From Diabrotica undecimpunctata (taxonomy: Eukaryota > Arthropoda > Insecta > Coleoptera > Chrysomelidae): a DNA stretch of 64,000 bases. Positions within the stretch are counted from its first letter, which is position 1; each line of letters starts with the position of its first letter. The position numbers and the translations under genes were made by a program. The DNA lies in NCBI RefSeq assembly GCF_040954645.1, contig NC_092811.1, forward strand, positions 82,407,063 through 82,471,062. Reading direction: 5' to 3'. The notes under the pieces are model-generated. The model was not told the DNA's origin. It did not search any database and was given only the letters and a program-made list of their open reading frames with translations. This document shows, piece after piece, positions 20,596 through 31,098 of this stretch.

Positions 20596-21440
20596 TTACA
20601 TTAAATAAATAAATAAATAAATAAATAAATCTTTTAAATAATTTATTACATGGTCAGTGTTTATGGTTAAAGTGGTTTTGATGTCATCTGAGATTCCATA
20701 TTTTCTTCTTGTTTCTTCGTGGTACTGGCAGTCAATCAGAATATGCTTCACCGTCAATGGGAGAGAAGAGTTTGTGCAGGTTGGAGAAGATTCTTTGTTG
20801 ATTAGGAATTTATGGGTCATTGCAGTGTGTCCAATTCTTAGTCGGTTAGTTATTACTTGGTCCCTTCTATTGGATGGATTATTCGAGATGGTCTTCACAA
20901 GGGGATAAATCTCATATACTTTGGTTCCTGAATCTTTCCAGTAGTCTTGCCATATGTTCATACAGTGGTCTTTAATTAGGTTTTTAAGATCGGAGTATGG
21001 GTAATTTCTTGATTTGGTTGTGTATTGTGAGTTTATTTGACTTGTGTTTGCTAGATTGTCCATTTCCATCTACTCCTACATATGACGGTACCCAGATAAA
21101 TGCTACTTCTTTTCGAGTTGATTGAACTATATTTATCCCATTTTTAATAGTCTGAAATATTGGATTTGTAGGGTATATTTGTTTATATACATTTATTTTC
21201 ACTACGCGTTTTGAAGAAAATTAAGGCTTCCAAAATGACTGTGGTCTCGCCTGTGAGGATGCAGCAGTTTGTAGGTATGGATATAGTGTAAGTAGTGTAT
21301 TTACAGTAGTATGCAGCAGCGTGTCCGTCATGAGCTTTAGAGGCATCACTGAAAATTTGGAGATAATTAGGATAATGAAATATCACCTCGGAGTATAAGT
21401 GTTTAATGAAAATCATCCCTTGATTATCCCTCAACTAGTG
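20596..21440 (-). pseudogene. Jockey-like RNase H and C-terminal zinc region
   Basis: The RNase H domain starts with LQIFSDASKAHDGHAAAYY (catalytic Asp) and TGETTVILEAL (Glu). It continues in another frame with EVAFIWVPSYVGVDGNG (His region). The C-terminal part reads NRRDQVITNRLRIGHTAMTH, then PLTVKHILIDCQYH. A (AAAT)n run at 20603-20630 is read as the terminal IYLFIYLM. RNase H removes template RNA during target-primed synthesis. No RT precedes it here. Confidence 0.85.
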
Positions 21441-22986
21441 ATGATTCGTCAGTTTCGTCAGCTGAAGAAGGGTTAAGGTATATTTTTTTCTCTAGTCGGG
21501 TGATATTATTTCTTAACCTAGAATTTTGTGTGTAACAATAAATAAAATTAAGGATCTGAATTAGTTCCTCTGGTTCATTGGAGTAATCTTTAAAAGATAA
21601 TTCAGGGTTATGAGAGTTTAAAACATTATCCATAAAATCACATATTTCATTGAAATTTAGTATAAATGGAGGTGATCTATTTTCGATTTTGTCTTTGATG
21701 GATTCTAGGGAGTGAATGACATCTTCGGGGGGGTTTTGGAAGAGGTTTTGAGTTTCTTTTTTGGTTTATATTATTTAGCGGTATTAAAAACGGAAGAGTC
21801 GGTTTTTGGGTTTTCTTCGTTAATTTCAGGAGATGATATATTATGTCTTTTTATCTGTTTAGAATTGACTGCATTATTTAAGGTTATTGGTGTTTCTTGT
21901 GCCGTAGCATTTTCAGTGTTATTTACAGCTGGTGCTGTTGTTTTGGAAGGAGAGGATGCAGTTTTTGGATTATCTTTAGACATGTTTTGGATGAGGTCGA
22001 TTTCCGTAGTATTTTCAGTGTTATTTATAGCTGGTGATGTTGTTTTGGAAGAAGAAGACGAAGTGTTTGGATTATTTTTAGATATGTTTTTGATGAGGTC
22101 GGTTTCCGTAGATTGATATATTTTATCATTAGGTTCATTAGGTTCATTAGGTTTAGATAATGACGATGTTGTTTGAGTTGAATCTGAGAGGGGAGTTAAA
22201 GGGGTACCATTAGGTTCATGAGGTTTAGATAACGATGATGTGGTTTGGGTTGAATCTAAAAGGGTAGTTGCATTAGTTTGGTTTAAAATTTTGAGCGCAT
22301 TCTGATTCTTGATGACCAATCGTTTTACATTTAGAGCAACTGAATTCGTCTATGACGAGAAATACCCGGTAGGAAGTATTATCATGAGTTATGGTAAAAG
22401 AGTCAGGAATAGACATATTTTCCAAGGCTGTAATGAATGATTGCCTTCTAAAGCTCAGAACACGACTGTACTCACTTTCAGACATACCTACTCGAAGAAA
22501 AGTCATTTTCGATACAGTGTGAATACCAAGTTTCTGTAAATCTTGTTCAATTAATTCGTTCGGGATTGTACGACATGCATTAGATATTAGAAGTCTCTGG
22601 GCTGGAGAAATTAATCTTCTTACTTCGACTTGACATCCATTTATTTCGATATATTTATAAGAATGTAGAAGAGCATCAACAGTGTTTTTTGAAGAGAGGT
22701 ATATGCATATCCTATTGTTAGCAATTCTGGAGGCAAAAAGTACATTAATTGGACCCACTAGTGATCCAACAGCTACGACCTAATCATGGATTTTTGTACC
22801 TTGAATGCTGGAAATGACTATTGCTTGTTGTTTTGTTGGATGTTTAAAATAATTTACGACATCTGAGTAACTGTGTTTAGTGGAGTTGTAAGTAGTATTA
22901 TTGTTGTATAAAGTAATTTTAATAATTTTCTTGATCAGAAGTTGAGCCGGTCCTGTGGCCGGTCCAAAAAACTGGTCAAGACCCAA
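21424..22986 (-). pseudogene. Jockey-like LINE ORF1 (Gag-like RNA-binding protein)
   Basis: Nucleic-acid-binding ORF1 protein. From 22986: a leader with SYSDVVNYFKHPTKQQAIV; one TAG stop near 22782; then VGPINVLFASRIANNRICIY. Next come RRLISPAQRLLIS, VLSFRRQSFITALEN and a zinc knuckle CSKCKTIGHQESEC near 22310. A frameshift near 22300 leads into an S/T/P-rich tail with two imperfect repeats of TPLTPLSDSTQTTSSLSKP type. It is the clear relative of ORF1 at 33946-34817. Confidence 0.85.
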
Positions 22987-23765
22987 CTGGAATTTTTGTT
23001 ATCTCTTTACGTAGGTATTATTTAAAGGTTATTTTGTTATTGTTACAAAAATAATACGAAAAGAAGTGCTACTTACTTGAGATAATATTGTCAGCACTAA
23101 CTAATGCATTTAAATTTGTAGTAGAGATATAAAATATTAAATTATGATGTGTTTTTACCATTTAAAATGACTATATTTCGGGACAGCTGATAACGTGGTA
23201 GATTTTATCTCTATCAGGGCCGAACTCTATGGAGAATGTTATTTAGAGAAATGTTATATCTTACTTGGCAGCATGAATTTAATGCTGTCATAATAATGGG
23301 TTTAACAACTAGCCCTTTACTTTTTGACTTTTTCTTAAGTGCGCAAGGTTCGCAGAGATAGAAATATATTTTATTTACCTACTTAGTAATGCTACAAAAT
23401 TTCTAATTTAGCTCGGCTTCCATAGCTTTTTCTTTTTTGTGACCAACTCGTAAGCTGAATGGATTGTGTAATATTTTATGACAGAAATATTTTATGTTTG
23501 TCATTTCTCCAGTCATTTTTTTAATTAACATTTTTTTATCGCCAATGTTTATGACATCAAATCGATTGAACCAGCTATAATCTTTGGACATTAAGAACTG
23601 ACCATTCTTCTGACCATTTTCCTCTTCTCTTTTGCCTCCTTTACTTCACTAATAATTTCTACATAGCGTGGCTCCTCGATATTAAAATCTCGACTTACGA
23701 GACCATCCTTCTTGGTCACCAGTTTTTCCAATTTGGTGTAAATTTTTTCTTTATTTCATACAAAA

Positions 23766-24644
23766 TCACAAAACACAACAGTACTTTAAAATAAGTCAAC
23801 ACATACCACTTACGCACAGAACAAAGAAAGGGCACTAATGTCAATGAAAATAGACAGTAATAACTATTCGTTGCTAACAGTGAGTATAGTGGGGGTGACA
23901 TGTTTCGACCTACACATCTGAACCATGAGAAACGGATTTCGGCGTACAAACTAGAAATACTACCACCCGATGTGGGTAAAATAGATTACATACGTAGGAT
24001 TAGGGGTATTATGGTTTTGCTTAATCTCCGGTGAACGTGTATATTTCGGCAATTGAGTAATTCCGTTTACCCACAACGTGTTCTGGGTATTTCGCTTCGG
24101 CCAATGTCCGTATAACATGCTTACTCCGCTACGTGGGTAATTCACGTTGTCCATGAGTCAAAATTTCGGACATTCTCCTCCAATTCGGAGTTTAAGCGTA
24201 ACATATATCAACTTTATTTATAATTTTGAACTTATTTATTACAAAAATTTTACTTTTTAGTTTAATATATTGTTTATTTAATACTACTCAAAATGTTTAC
24301 AGATTAGTTGTTTCTAAAAGTAAACGATACCAATTTTTGCGCCCCTCAAAATTTAGTGTGAGTTCCACGGCACCAACGACACCTGCTATGGCCACGTATA
24401 TGGGTATTTAAGATGAAATCGAGAGTAGAGTGGTATCCAAAAATTATATGTATCCTTGTAATTTATTAACTAAATAATTTGAACATATTTTGGTCGATTA
24501 ACTAAATACTGCTTTTGTTCCTCAGTGTTGCATTTATTAAAACGTTATCTAGCTTTATTATCTTGTATAAGGCCAGGTTCCTCCAAACAGTTTTCAAAAA
24601 TCTAATTTTTTTTTCAAAGATTGCTAGAAATTCCTCTTAGAAAT
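23766..24644. other. No gene recognised
   Basis: The upstream flank of the KRBA2-like pseudogene. A reverse-strand phrase AGGTCGAAACATGTC near 23893-23907 faintly recalls the second box of the hammerhead-like motifs but has no intact first box. Short open frames here are not supported. Confidence 0.4.
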
Positions 24645-26112
24645 AGTATAGAATTAGTCTGACCGAGAAGTAGGTAACGAAGAGGGAAGATCGGTGCCTG
24701 CCAAACGTAAATCCGGAAGCTCGAATCCCCGATTGATATGATAGACTATATTTTGTCGAACAAAGAGTAACACTCCTCTCAAATCTTGTTTGTGAGAGAA
24801 CTAACATGAGCAGAAATAGGAAGCGATCATAAATTGGTATTGTAAAAAATCCCAATGAAAACACATATATATGTGATAACAAAACACCAGAATACACCAC
24901 AAAGATAAAAGTCGAAAACTTACAGGATGACTCAAAGGACACCTATTCCAAAAAAGAATAACCAAAAAAAAGCAGAAACAAATATATTACAAAAAGTGAA
25001 ACAGAGGAGTCGAAGAAGGCTGGGCAAAAGTTAAGTCTAATATTTTAGCCTTGGCCAAGGTAGTTCTTGGTGAAAAAAATATAAATAAACATAAATCGTT
25101 CTCAACGCATAGAACTCCGTGGTTTTATACAGAAATAAAGTAAAAATGTAAAGAAAAGAAAAAAAGCTTACCTGAAATACATGTCAAACAAAACACAAGA
25201 AGCATACTATAATTACAAGACAATTAGAAACGAAACACATACACTTATCAGAAAAATAAAAAATAATTATTGGGAACGCTTTTCGAAAGAAATGTAACAT
25301 GCTTTTTACTGTTTGCAAAAGGACATATAAAGCTTTATAAGAGATTAAAGAACAGATATAAAGGAAATAATAGACCAAAACACATAGAAATGGATACGTG
25401 GATTGACTACCTAAAAAAGCTCTATGAAGAATGGAGAATAAGCAAACCAATTCTACTATTCAAAAAAGGCAATAAAAAGCAACTAGAAAAGTACAGAGGT
25501 ATAAACTTGTTAAATACTACCCTAAAACTTACAACACCAATTTTACAAGTGCTAATAAATCAGTGAATAAGTTTAGCAGATGAACAACAGGGTTTTCGTA
25601 AGGAAAGATCGTGTACAGATGCAATATTCGCTATAAAGCAAATTACTAAGAAATCACTAGAGATATAATAGACCAGCATTTCTATGTCTGATTTACTTAA
25701 AGAAAGTATTTAACAAAGTAAGACTCGAGGATGTAATCCATCGTCTGTAGAATAAAGAAGTTTTGCTAATTATTACAAGAACTATCGAAAACATCTACCA
25801 TAACAACAAAATGGAAGTAAGAATAGATGGACCACTCACAGAACCTATAAAAACAGGCAACGGAATAAGACAAGGGGACTCATTGAGCCATATGTTCTTT
25901 AATTTAACCATGGATGAAATCATCAAAAACTTTAACAAAAGAACAGGATACAGAATGAGAAACAGAGAAATAAAAATACTCTGTTACGCAGACGATGCAA
26001 TATTGATAGTTCAAAATGAAGATAGTCTGCAAAGACTGGTTAGTTTTCAAATAAGAGTAAAAGAATTTAATATGACAATCTCATCTCAGAAAACTAAAAC
26101 AATATTAATCAG
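24645..26112 (+). pseudogene. LINE endonuclease tail and reverse transcriptase
   Basis: The endonuclease C-terminus shows DMIDYILSNKE, then IGSDHKLVL near 24815. A basic linker follows (RTPWFYTEIK near 25115). RT: NKKQLEKYRGINLLNTTLKL near 25480; QQGFRKERSCTDAI near 25590; GIRQGDSLSHMFFNLTMDEI near 25865; and the catalytic YADDAILI near 25985. Many stops and frameshifts lie between these blocks. The frame is cut at 26112 by the hAT insertion. Confidence 0.82.
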
Positions 26113-26339
26113 TAGACTTCGGCAAATATGCAAATAAAAATGTAGAAAATATGCGCATAAATATGCACGTGTTTACCCGAAAATATGCAAATATTTTACA
26201 AAATATGCATACAAATAAATAAAAAAATCGTAAAATAGTAACAATTTTATTTAAAAAAAAAGTGTACATAACTAAATATTTCCTTAATAATATTTACATT
26301 TATTTTAAGTAACTACATCATTCTTAAGTATGAATAAAC

Positions 26340-28426
26340 TTATTTAGAATTATGGTAACGATAAATGACCAAGTGGTGTTCAAAATTTTCTAACAAAAAC
26401 TTGTGGCTTCTGTCTGAGTACATATATTTATATATGGAAAAACTTCGTTCAACATCAACTGATGTAACGGGAGCATTTTTCAAACTAACCAAAACATTGG
26501 TTCTAAATTAATTGTTTCCGAAATATTTACAGCTAGAACACTGACTACTTCAGAAAGAATATGGTAACCTTTATTTTTTTCCCTAGTAGCTTCAAATTTT
26601 TTTAAAATATCTTTTCCAATATTACCTCTAACGTTCCGACAACATGACGCAAATTCTTTTATTAATGCTGTACTTTCGAACAATGACAGTTTTGGTGATT
26701 CTAACTGAGTAATTGTTTTTTGAACAAAACTAAAATTTGATTTTATAAATGAAAGTTCTTGTTGAAGCAAGTTACTCTGAAAAGTTTGTTTAGAATCCAA
26801 AAGAGATTGGGAACTTTTATCTGTTAACGTATCAATTATGTTCTTTATTTTAACAAAATGATCTGCATAAAAATTAGCTGCTTCTAACCATGTTCCCCAT
26901 TGCGTTAAAATAGGTTGTGGTGGAAGAGGAATGTTAGGTAGCATTTCTTTATAAAGTTGAATTCTTATAGGAGATTTACGAAATACTTTTTTGACACTGG
27001 ATATCATGGTATTTACAAGAGGAAACTTTTTTCGTATTTCCTCTGCAACTCTGTTTAATCCATGCGCTACACAAGTAACATGTATTAAATCTGGGAAAAA
27101 TATTTTTAAATTTTGTCCTGCTTTCACCATATAAGGAGCAGCATCCGATAAAATAAGCAGTAATTTATTAGAAGGAAGAGTTGTCGGAAGAAAAAAAGTT
27201 GCTAATGTTTCTTGTATAAAACGCGAAATTGTTAAAGCATTTGTTTTCTCAAGTTGCTGGCATGAAATAAGATGAGATTTTGGTAAGGTATCTTCTTTAA
27301 AAACACCAATCAATAAATGAGCAATATACTTTCCTGAGGAATCAGTGGTTTCGTCTACAGATATGTAAAAATAATTATCTGCAATTTCTTCCTTAATATT
27401 AATTAACACCGACGAGTATAGCCCGTTCACATTATTTCTTCTTAGAGACCGATCACTTGGAACATTAAGTTTGTAATATTTTTTTAGAAACGAACTAAAA
27501 TTTACATTTGCTAATTTTGAAAGCGGTATGTTTGCAGACACTAATGCGCGACACAAGTCTTCATTAAAAGTTTCTTGCTCATCTAATTTTTTTGAAGTAG
27601 ATTGGAAACATTTAGCCATTGAAGTTTGATGTTTTCCTCCTATTTTTCCTTTTTTTGCAATGTGTGAAGCAGTTCTCACATGTTGGTCTATCTGAAATTT
27701 CTTCTCACATGCTATCTATAAATAAAAATAAAAACCTTTATTTTAACCCAACCTTTAAAGTATAAAAATATACAAGGTGTTTTTGGTTAATCAAATAACT
27801 GGTTTGGAAAAAAAAACACTCGCTAAGTGTTTTAAATGCAGTATTAATCCACAAATTAGTTTTTGTTACTAACCATTAGTACATCATATAACTTATTTTA
27901 AAATTCAACAAAAGTTTTTTTTTTGTTAATTCAATTACAATAAAAATAATTGTGTTTTAGAATAGCTGACTTCATAAAAAAAGTAAAGGTGAAAAATTTT
28001 TCTAAATACACACCATTGTATTGTACCATGGACAATTTTTTCTCACTAAAGGAAGCTATTTTTCATTTAAAAACAACCTACGAGTACTAAATTTCAAGTA
28101 AATACGTTTATTGGTTTTAAAGTTATTGTTGTTATTAACTAAAAGAATTTAATTTTTTTTAATTTTAACACCCTGTATCTCGAAAAGTAAATAAGTTTGA
28201 CCCCTCATTAACTATATCGTTTTGTTTAATTTTTCGAGAAGTATCTACAGTCAAACGTTGTAAGTGTCATTTGGAAACACCCTGTATGTATGAAATATTA
28301 GATATTTAATAGAAAATATTAGATACTTACAATTTTGCCACAGACTGAACAGTAGATTTTTCCCATATCCATAGACAGCTCTTTATAAGGTTTAATCCAA
28401 GTTGAAGCACTGGTTGTTTTAGGCAT
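26340..28426 (-). CDS. hAT transposase, two exons, one frameshift
   Basis: Exon 1 (28426-28331) starts at the only plausible ATG and encodes 32 residues with IYCSVCGKI. The donor is GTAAGTATC. Exon 2 begins at 27715 after a TTTATTTATAG acceptor with IACEKKFQIDQHV and ASHIAKKG, completing a C2-H2 (BED/CGGBP1-like) finger across the splice. The catalytic part has YFYISVDETTDSSGKY (first Asp), LLLILSDAAPYMVKAG (second Asp) and HVTCVAHGLNRVAEEI. A 1-base frame break near 26490 precedes the hAT end signature VTSVDVERSFSIYKYMYSD, and the stop is at 26340-26342. The total is about 490 residues. Apart from the shift it looks intact. It resembles CGGBP1-related hAT transposases. Confidence 0.88.
27774..28284. 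mobile_element. Probable mariner-type MITE inside the hAT intron
   Basis: Left end CAAGGTGTTTTTGG at 27774 and right end (inverted) CAGGGTGTTTCC at 28284, each next to TA. An internal AACACCCTGTATCTCGAAAA phrase near 28167 is common in worn Tc1/mariner derivatives. It is non-coding and lies entirely within the transposase intron. Confidence 0.6.
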
Positions 28427-29000
28427 TATAAAATCACAATCTTCCTTTTTGTTACACACAACGAGTGTTTATGCTTTGAATATCAAAACAAAAATGATTT
28501 ACAAATCTGAGCATCAAATTAGAAATGTTTAGGTACCTAATTCAATAAACTGGGAGATTTTGGAAAATCCCTAGATTAGGAACAAAACTATTAGCCGTTT
28601 ACCTGCTGTTAAGATACAATAAATTGTAGATAGATTTGGGGATTAGATCATAAAATGCAAATGAGCGAACCCTTAGCGATTATCCAATAACTGAATGCCT
28701 CAGTGACCGAGACTTTCTAAGAATGTTGAGGGCTACTTAAATTGATCTTCTTTGAAATTGTAAATGTTTTGTACCTGTAGAGATTACGTACTTAGATCAT
28801 TTCTTGATTAAAATGACTACAAAATTTTATACAAGAATTGAAATAAATTGGTATGTTTAAAAATTTTCAAATACAGTATAAAAATCTGAACTTTTATGCA
28901 CTTTATGCAAACTTTTATACAAATATGCCAAAATATGAAATATTTGCATAAAATATGCACAATATGCAAAATATGCAATATGCATATTTGCCGAAGTCTA

Positions 29001-29520
29001 TTAATCAGCAAAGAACCAACCAGATGTAAAATAGAAATTGATGGCATCGGTATTGAACAACTAATGGAAATAAAATACCTTGGAATTACATTGTCTAGCT
29101 ATGGAGATCTTGACAAAGAAGTAAAAAATCAAGTACAAAAAAAGAGACTGGCAGGATGCCTTACTAACATTACATGGCAAAACAGACACAGTAACACTAA
29201 GATGAAGTCAAGAATTTATAAAGACAGTGTACAGGAAACACGCATAGAGATCAAAAGAGAAGTGAAGATATTAGAAGACAATGTAACGTACAATGTAGAA
29301 ATAAATGAACACAAAATAAAAAAAAATAATGGAATATCCACATAAGCAGAATTGGGAAGATCCGTGTCGTCAAAATAGCAAGAGATAACATACCAATCGG
29401 TGGAAGAAGTATCGGACGACCGCGCATGGAGTGACAACCTTCTTCAACCTTATTCCGCCAATGAACAAGCAGAATTGCTTATAATGAGAGAGAAGAAGGA
29501 AAAAACTTAAATGGATAATC
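29001..29520 (+). pseudogene. LINE polymerase C-terminus, downstream of the hAT insert
   Basis: Continuation of the RT interrupted at 26112: SKEPTRCKIEIDGIGIEQ, then MEIKYLGITLSSYGDLDKEV (thumb). After a gap, a shifted frame encodes IPIGGRSIGRPRMEWSDNLL near 29390-29440, the usual C-terminal basic tail of these LINEs. The 3' untranslated part continues to about 29690, where an AATAAACAATTAAAAG stretch may mark the end. Confidence 0.8.
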
Positions 29521-29690
29521 AAAATTACGTTTTTTTAACAAGGGTCACTCGTTTTTAGAAATTATTACACCACTTACATCAAATAAACCAAACGGCCTTT
29601 TACTCTTTAGATGTCCCTTATGCTTTGTACTACAACTATATGTATTTATTGTTATTTAAAAAAGTAATAAACAATTAAAAGTGCAAAAAA

Positions 29691-30249
29691 GTTGCCATTT
29701 TTTTTTTTTGGTGAAATTGTTTTATTGTAGGGTTTTTGAGATATAGGGGGAACTAGTTGGACGTGTGTAGTGTCGCTCCTAAATTAAATTCCAATCTTGG
29801 GTGGTTTCGAGTGTAATCTGCATACAAAATAGTGTAAAGTGTATTTAAAAAGGACCTTTATATAAGTAAATAATCAGTTATCTGTTTTCGAACTGTATTA
29901 AATTAATAGTTAGTTTTAATTGCCCTACGGATAAAAGTGAAACTTCTGAGTGGTCGAAACGAGTTGAGCTTTTTGCGCTGGACGGGTGATTAAGAACGAT
30001 AAACAATAATAATTATCAACAAAACAATAGGTCTGTTATTCAGGTTTCGGTAAAACAATACAGAATTATAAAGGCTGAATTTATTTGTTGTTTTGATATT
30101 GATTTATTTTTGTATTTACAAGCGGTAGGTAGAAGTCGAAACTGGTTAGGATTGAGAATAATTGCTAAGATTTAACTGTAAAGGTAGGTGCAGCGCTTGT
30201 CGCGATCCGTAACCGTTACTTATAATATTTATATTTATAAATACCTTAA
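29691..30249. other. No gene recognised; possible LINE 5' untranslated region
   Basis: AT-rich sequence before a coiled-coil ORF1. It may be the 5' UTR of the following LINE. No motif was identified. Confidence 0.45.
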
Positions 30250-31098
30250 ATATTTGAATAAGGAGAAAGATAGCGGATGGTAATGTTGATGAAGATGGTA
30301 AAAGAAAAAGCAAAGAGGAGATAGACATATTTAGCAGGAGCAGAAAAGTAAGACGAATACCAGACAGGTCGAAACCATCAACGAATGAAACCAGCAGCCA
30401 GAACGAAATGATGGAACTAATGAGACAAATAGCAAGCGATAATAAAAAAGAAAAACAAGGACCTGGAAGATATAAAAAATACAATGGGTAATATGATTGA
30501 GGAACTAAAAGAAATTAGGAAGGAAAATAGTAAATACAAATTGCAAATGAAAGAAATAATAAGAGAACATGAAAATCTAGAGAAAGAAATGACTACGATG
30601 AAACAAAAAATAGATAGAATAGAAATAGCCTTGGAAGCATGTCAGAAGGAAAAGAAGAAAAATAACCTACTAATGAGAGGCTTACTAATAGACACAATAG
30701 AAGCAGAGCAACTGGAAAACTTCATAGAAACAAAAATGGGAGTAAAATCAGAAATAAATAGAGTACAAAAGATAAATGAAACAATGTGTGTTATCGAATG
30801 TAAAAAATTCGAAGATAAAATGAAAATACTAAAAGTCAAGGGTAAATTAATGAACTATAGGCAACATAGAGTATATATAGAATGTGACCTAACATTAAAA
30901 GAGATAGAAATACAAAGAAATCTTAGGAAGATAGCAGCAGATGAAAAGCCTAATGGGAAAAGGACCAAAATTGGATATGTTTTCATAGTTATTGAAGGTA
31001 TTAAGTGGAAATGGAATCAAAAAACAAGCCGGATAGAAAAAGTAACATACAATACAGAACCAACTGGTTCAAAAATGTTGAACTGTTCAACTGGTTGA
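30250..31098 (+). pseudogene. LINE ORF1, coiled-coil RNA-binding protein
   Basis: The upstream frame 30250-30480 reads KRKSKEEIDIFSRSRKVRRI. After a frameshift at about 30484 an open frame of 204 residues follows. It consists of a long charged coiled coil (EELKEIRKENSKYKLQMKEI onward, about residues 5-60), then NNLLMRGL and a compact domain rich in charged residues. The organisation is that of LINE ORF1 proteins, which coat element RNA as trimers. The last residues of the frame (after about 31080) already belong to another frame of the fused endonuclease. Confidence 0.75.

Larger units (their letters stand above)
20512..23005 (-). mobile_element. Jockey-like LINE lacking endonuclease and RT
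   Basis: The 5' end near 23005 shares the CCAGTTTTTTGGACCGGC-type leader with the LINE at 33840. ORF1 (22986 to 21424) is followed within a few bases by RNase H (from 21434), so the whole endonuclease-RT block is absent. The 3' end has hairpin ATAACCC-TGCGT-GGTTGATG (20543-20561 region) and an A-rich tail at about 20512-20525. Confidence 0.85.
20330..23264 (-). other. Intron of the KRBA2-like pseudogene
   Basis: The donor AA|GTAAGATA and the acceptor TTTTAG|GTGG join codons TGC CAA to GTG GAT, giving CQ-VDLID in frame. The 2,935-bp intron contains a complete internally deleted Jockey LINE (20512-23005). Confidence 0.7.
19545..23765 (-). pseudogene. KRBA2-like integrase-derived gene, two exons, broken
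   Basis: Resembles the KRBA2-like proteins, host genes or elements derived from a retroelement integrase. Exon 1 (about 23765-23265) has KLEKLVTKKDGLVS, NRFDVINIGDKKMLI, VGHKKEKAMEAELN and KGLVVKPIIMTALNSCCQ. A donor GTAAGATA follows at 23264. The acceptor TTTTATTGTATTTTAG ends at 20330, and exon 2 resumes in frame with VDLIDMQLEPDG, then NYHEHLT and FVVLRPLKTKAAEL. Further down: KLTERKLPPVSVGDNILV near 19940 and a cysteine-rich tail FIRCGCKKNCLGKSCECVKS near 19680. Stops occur in both exons and there is a frameshift near 23600. Most of the integrase core between LKTK and the tail is missing. Confidence 0.72.
26113..29000 (-). mobile_element. Near-complete hAT transposon (CGGBP1-type) with 8-bp duplication
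   Basis: The ends are TAGACTTCGGCAAATATGCA at 26113 and the inverted copy ending at 29000. The target duplication is TTAATCAG on both sides, 8 bp as required for hAT. Subterminal regions (26125-26215 and 28885-28990) are crowded with AATATGCA-type repeats in both orientations, likely transposase-binding sites. It contains a two-exon transposase with a single frame break, so it looks young. Confidence 0.93.
24645..29690 (+). mobile_element. LINE (non-LTR retrotransposon) interrupted by a hAT element
   Basis: The coding remnant runs 24645-26112 and resumes at 29009. The hAT insert is bracketed by TTAATCAG (26105-26112 and 29001-29008), and ignoring the insert rejoins KTKTILISKEPTRC in frame. 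The 5' end is truncated within the endonuclease and the 3' end lies near 29690. Confidence 0.85.

Noticed and set aside
21712..22116. 134-residue plus-strand frame
   Set aside because: Antisense shadow of the Ser/Thr-rich ORF1 tail with its internal repeats.
23893..23925. Hammerhead-like motif on the minus strand
   Set aside because: GUCGAAACAUGUC is present but no CUGANGA box can be placed upstream.
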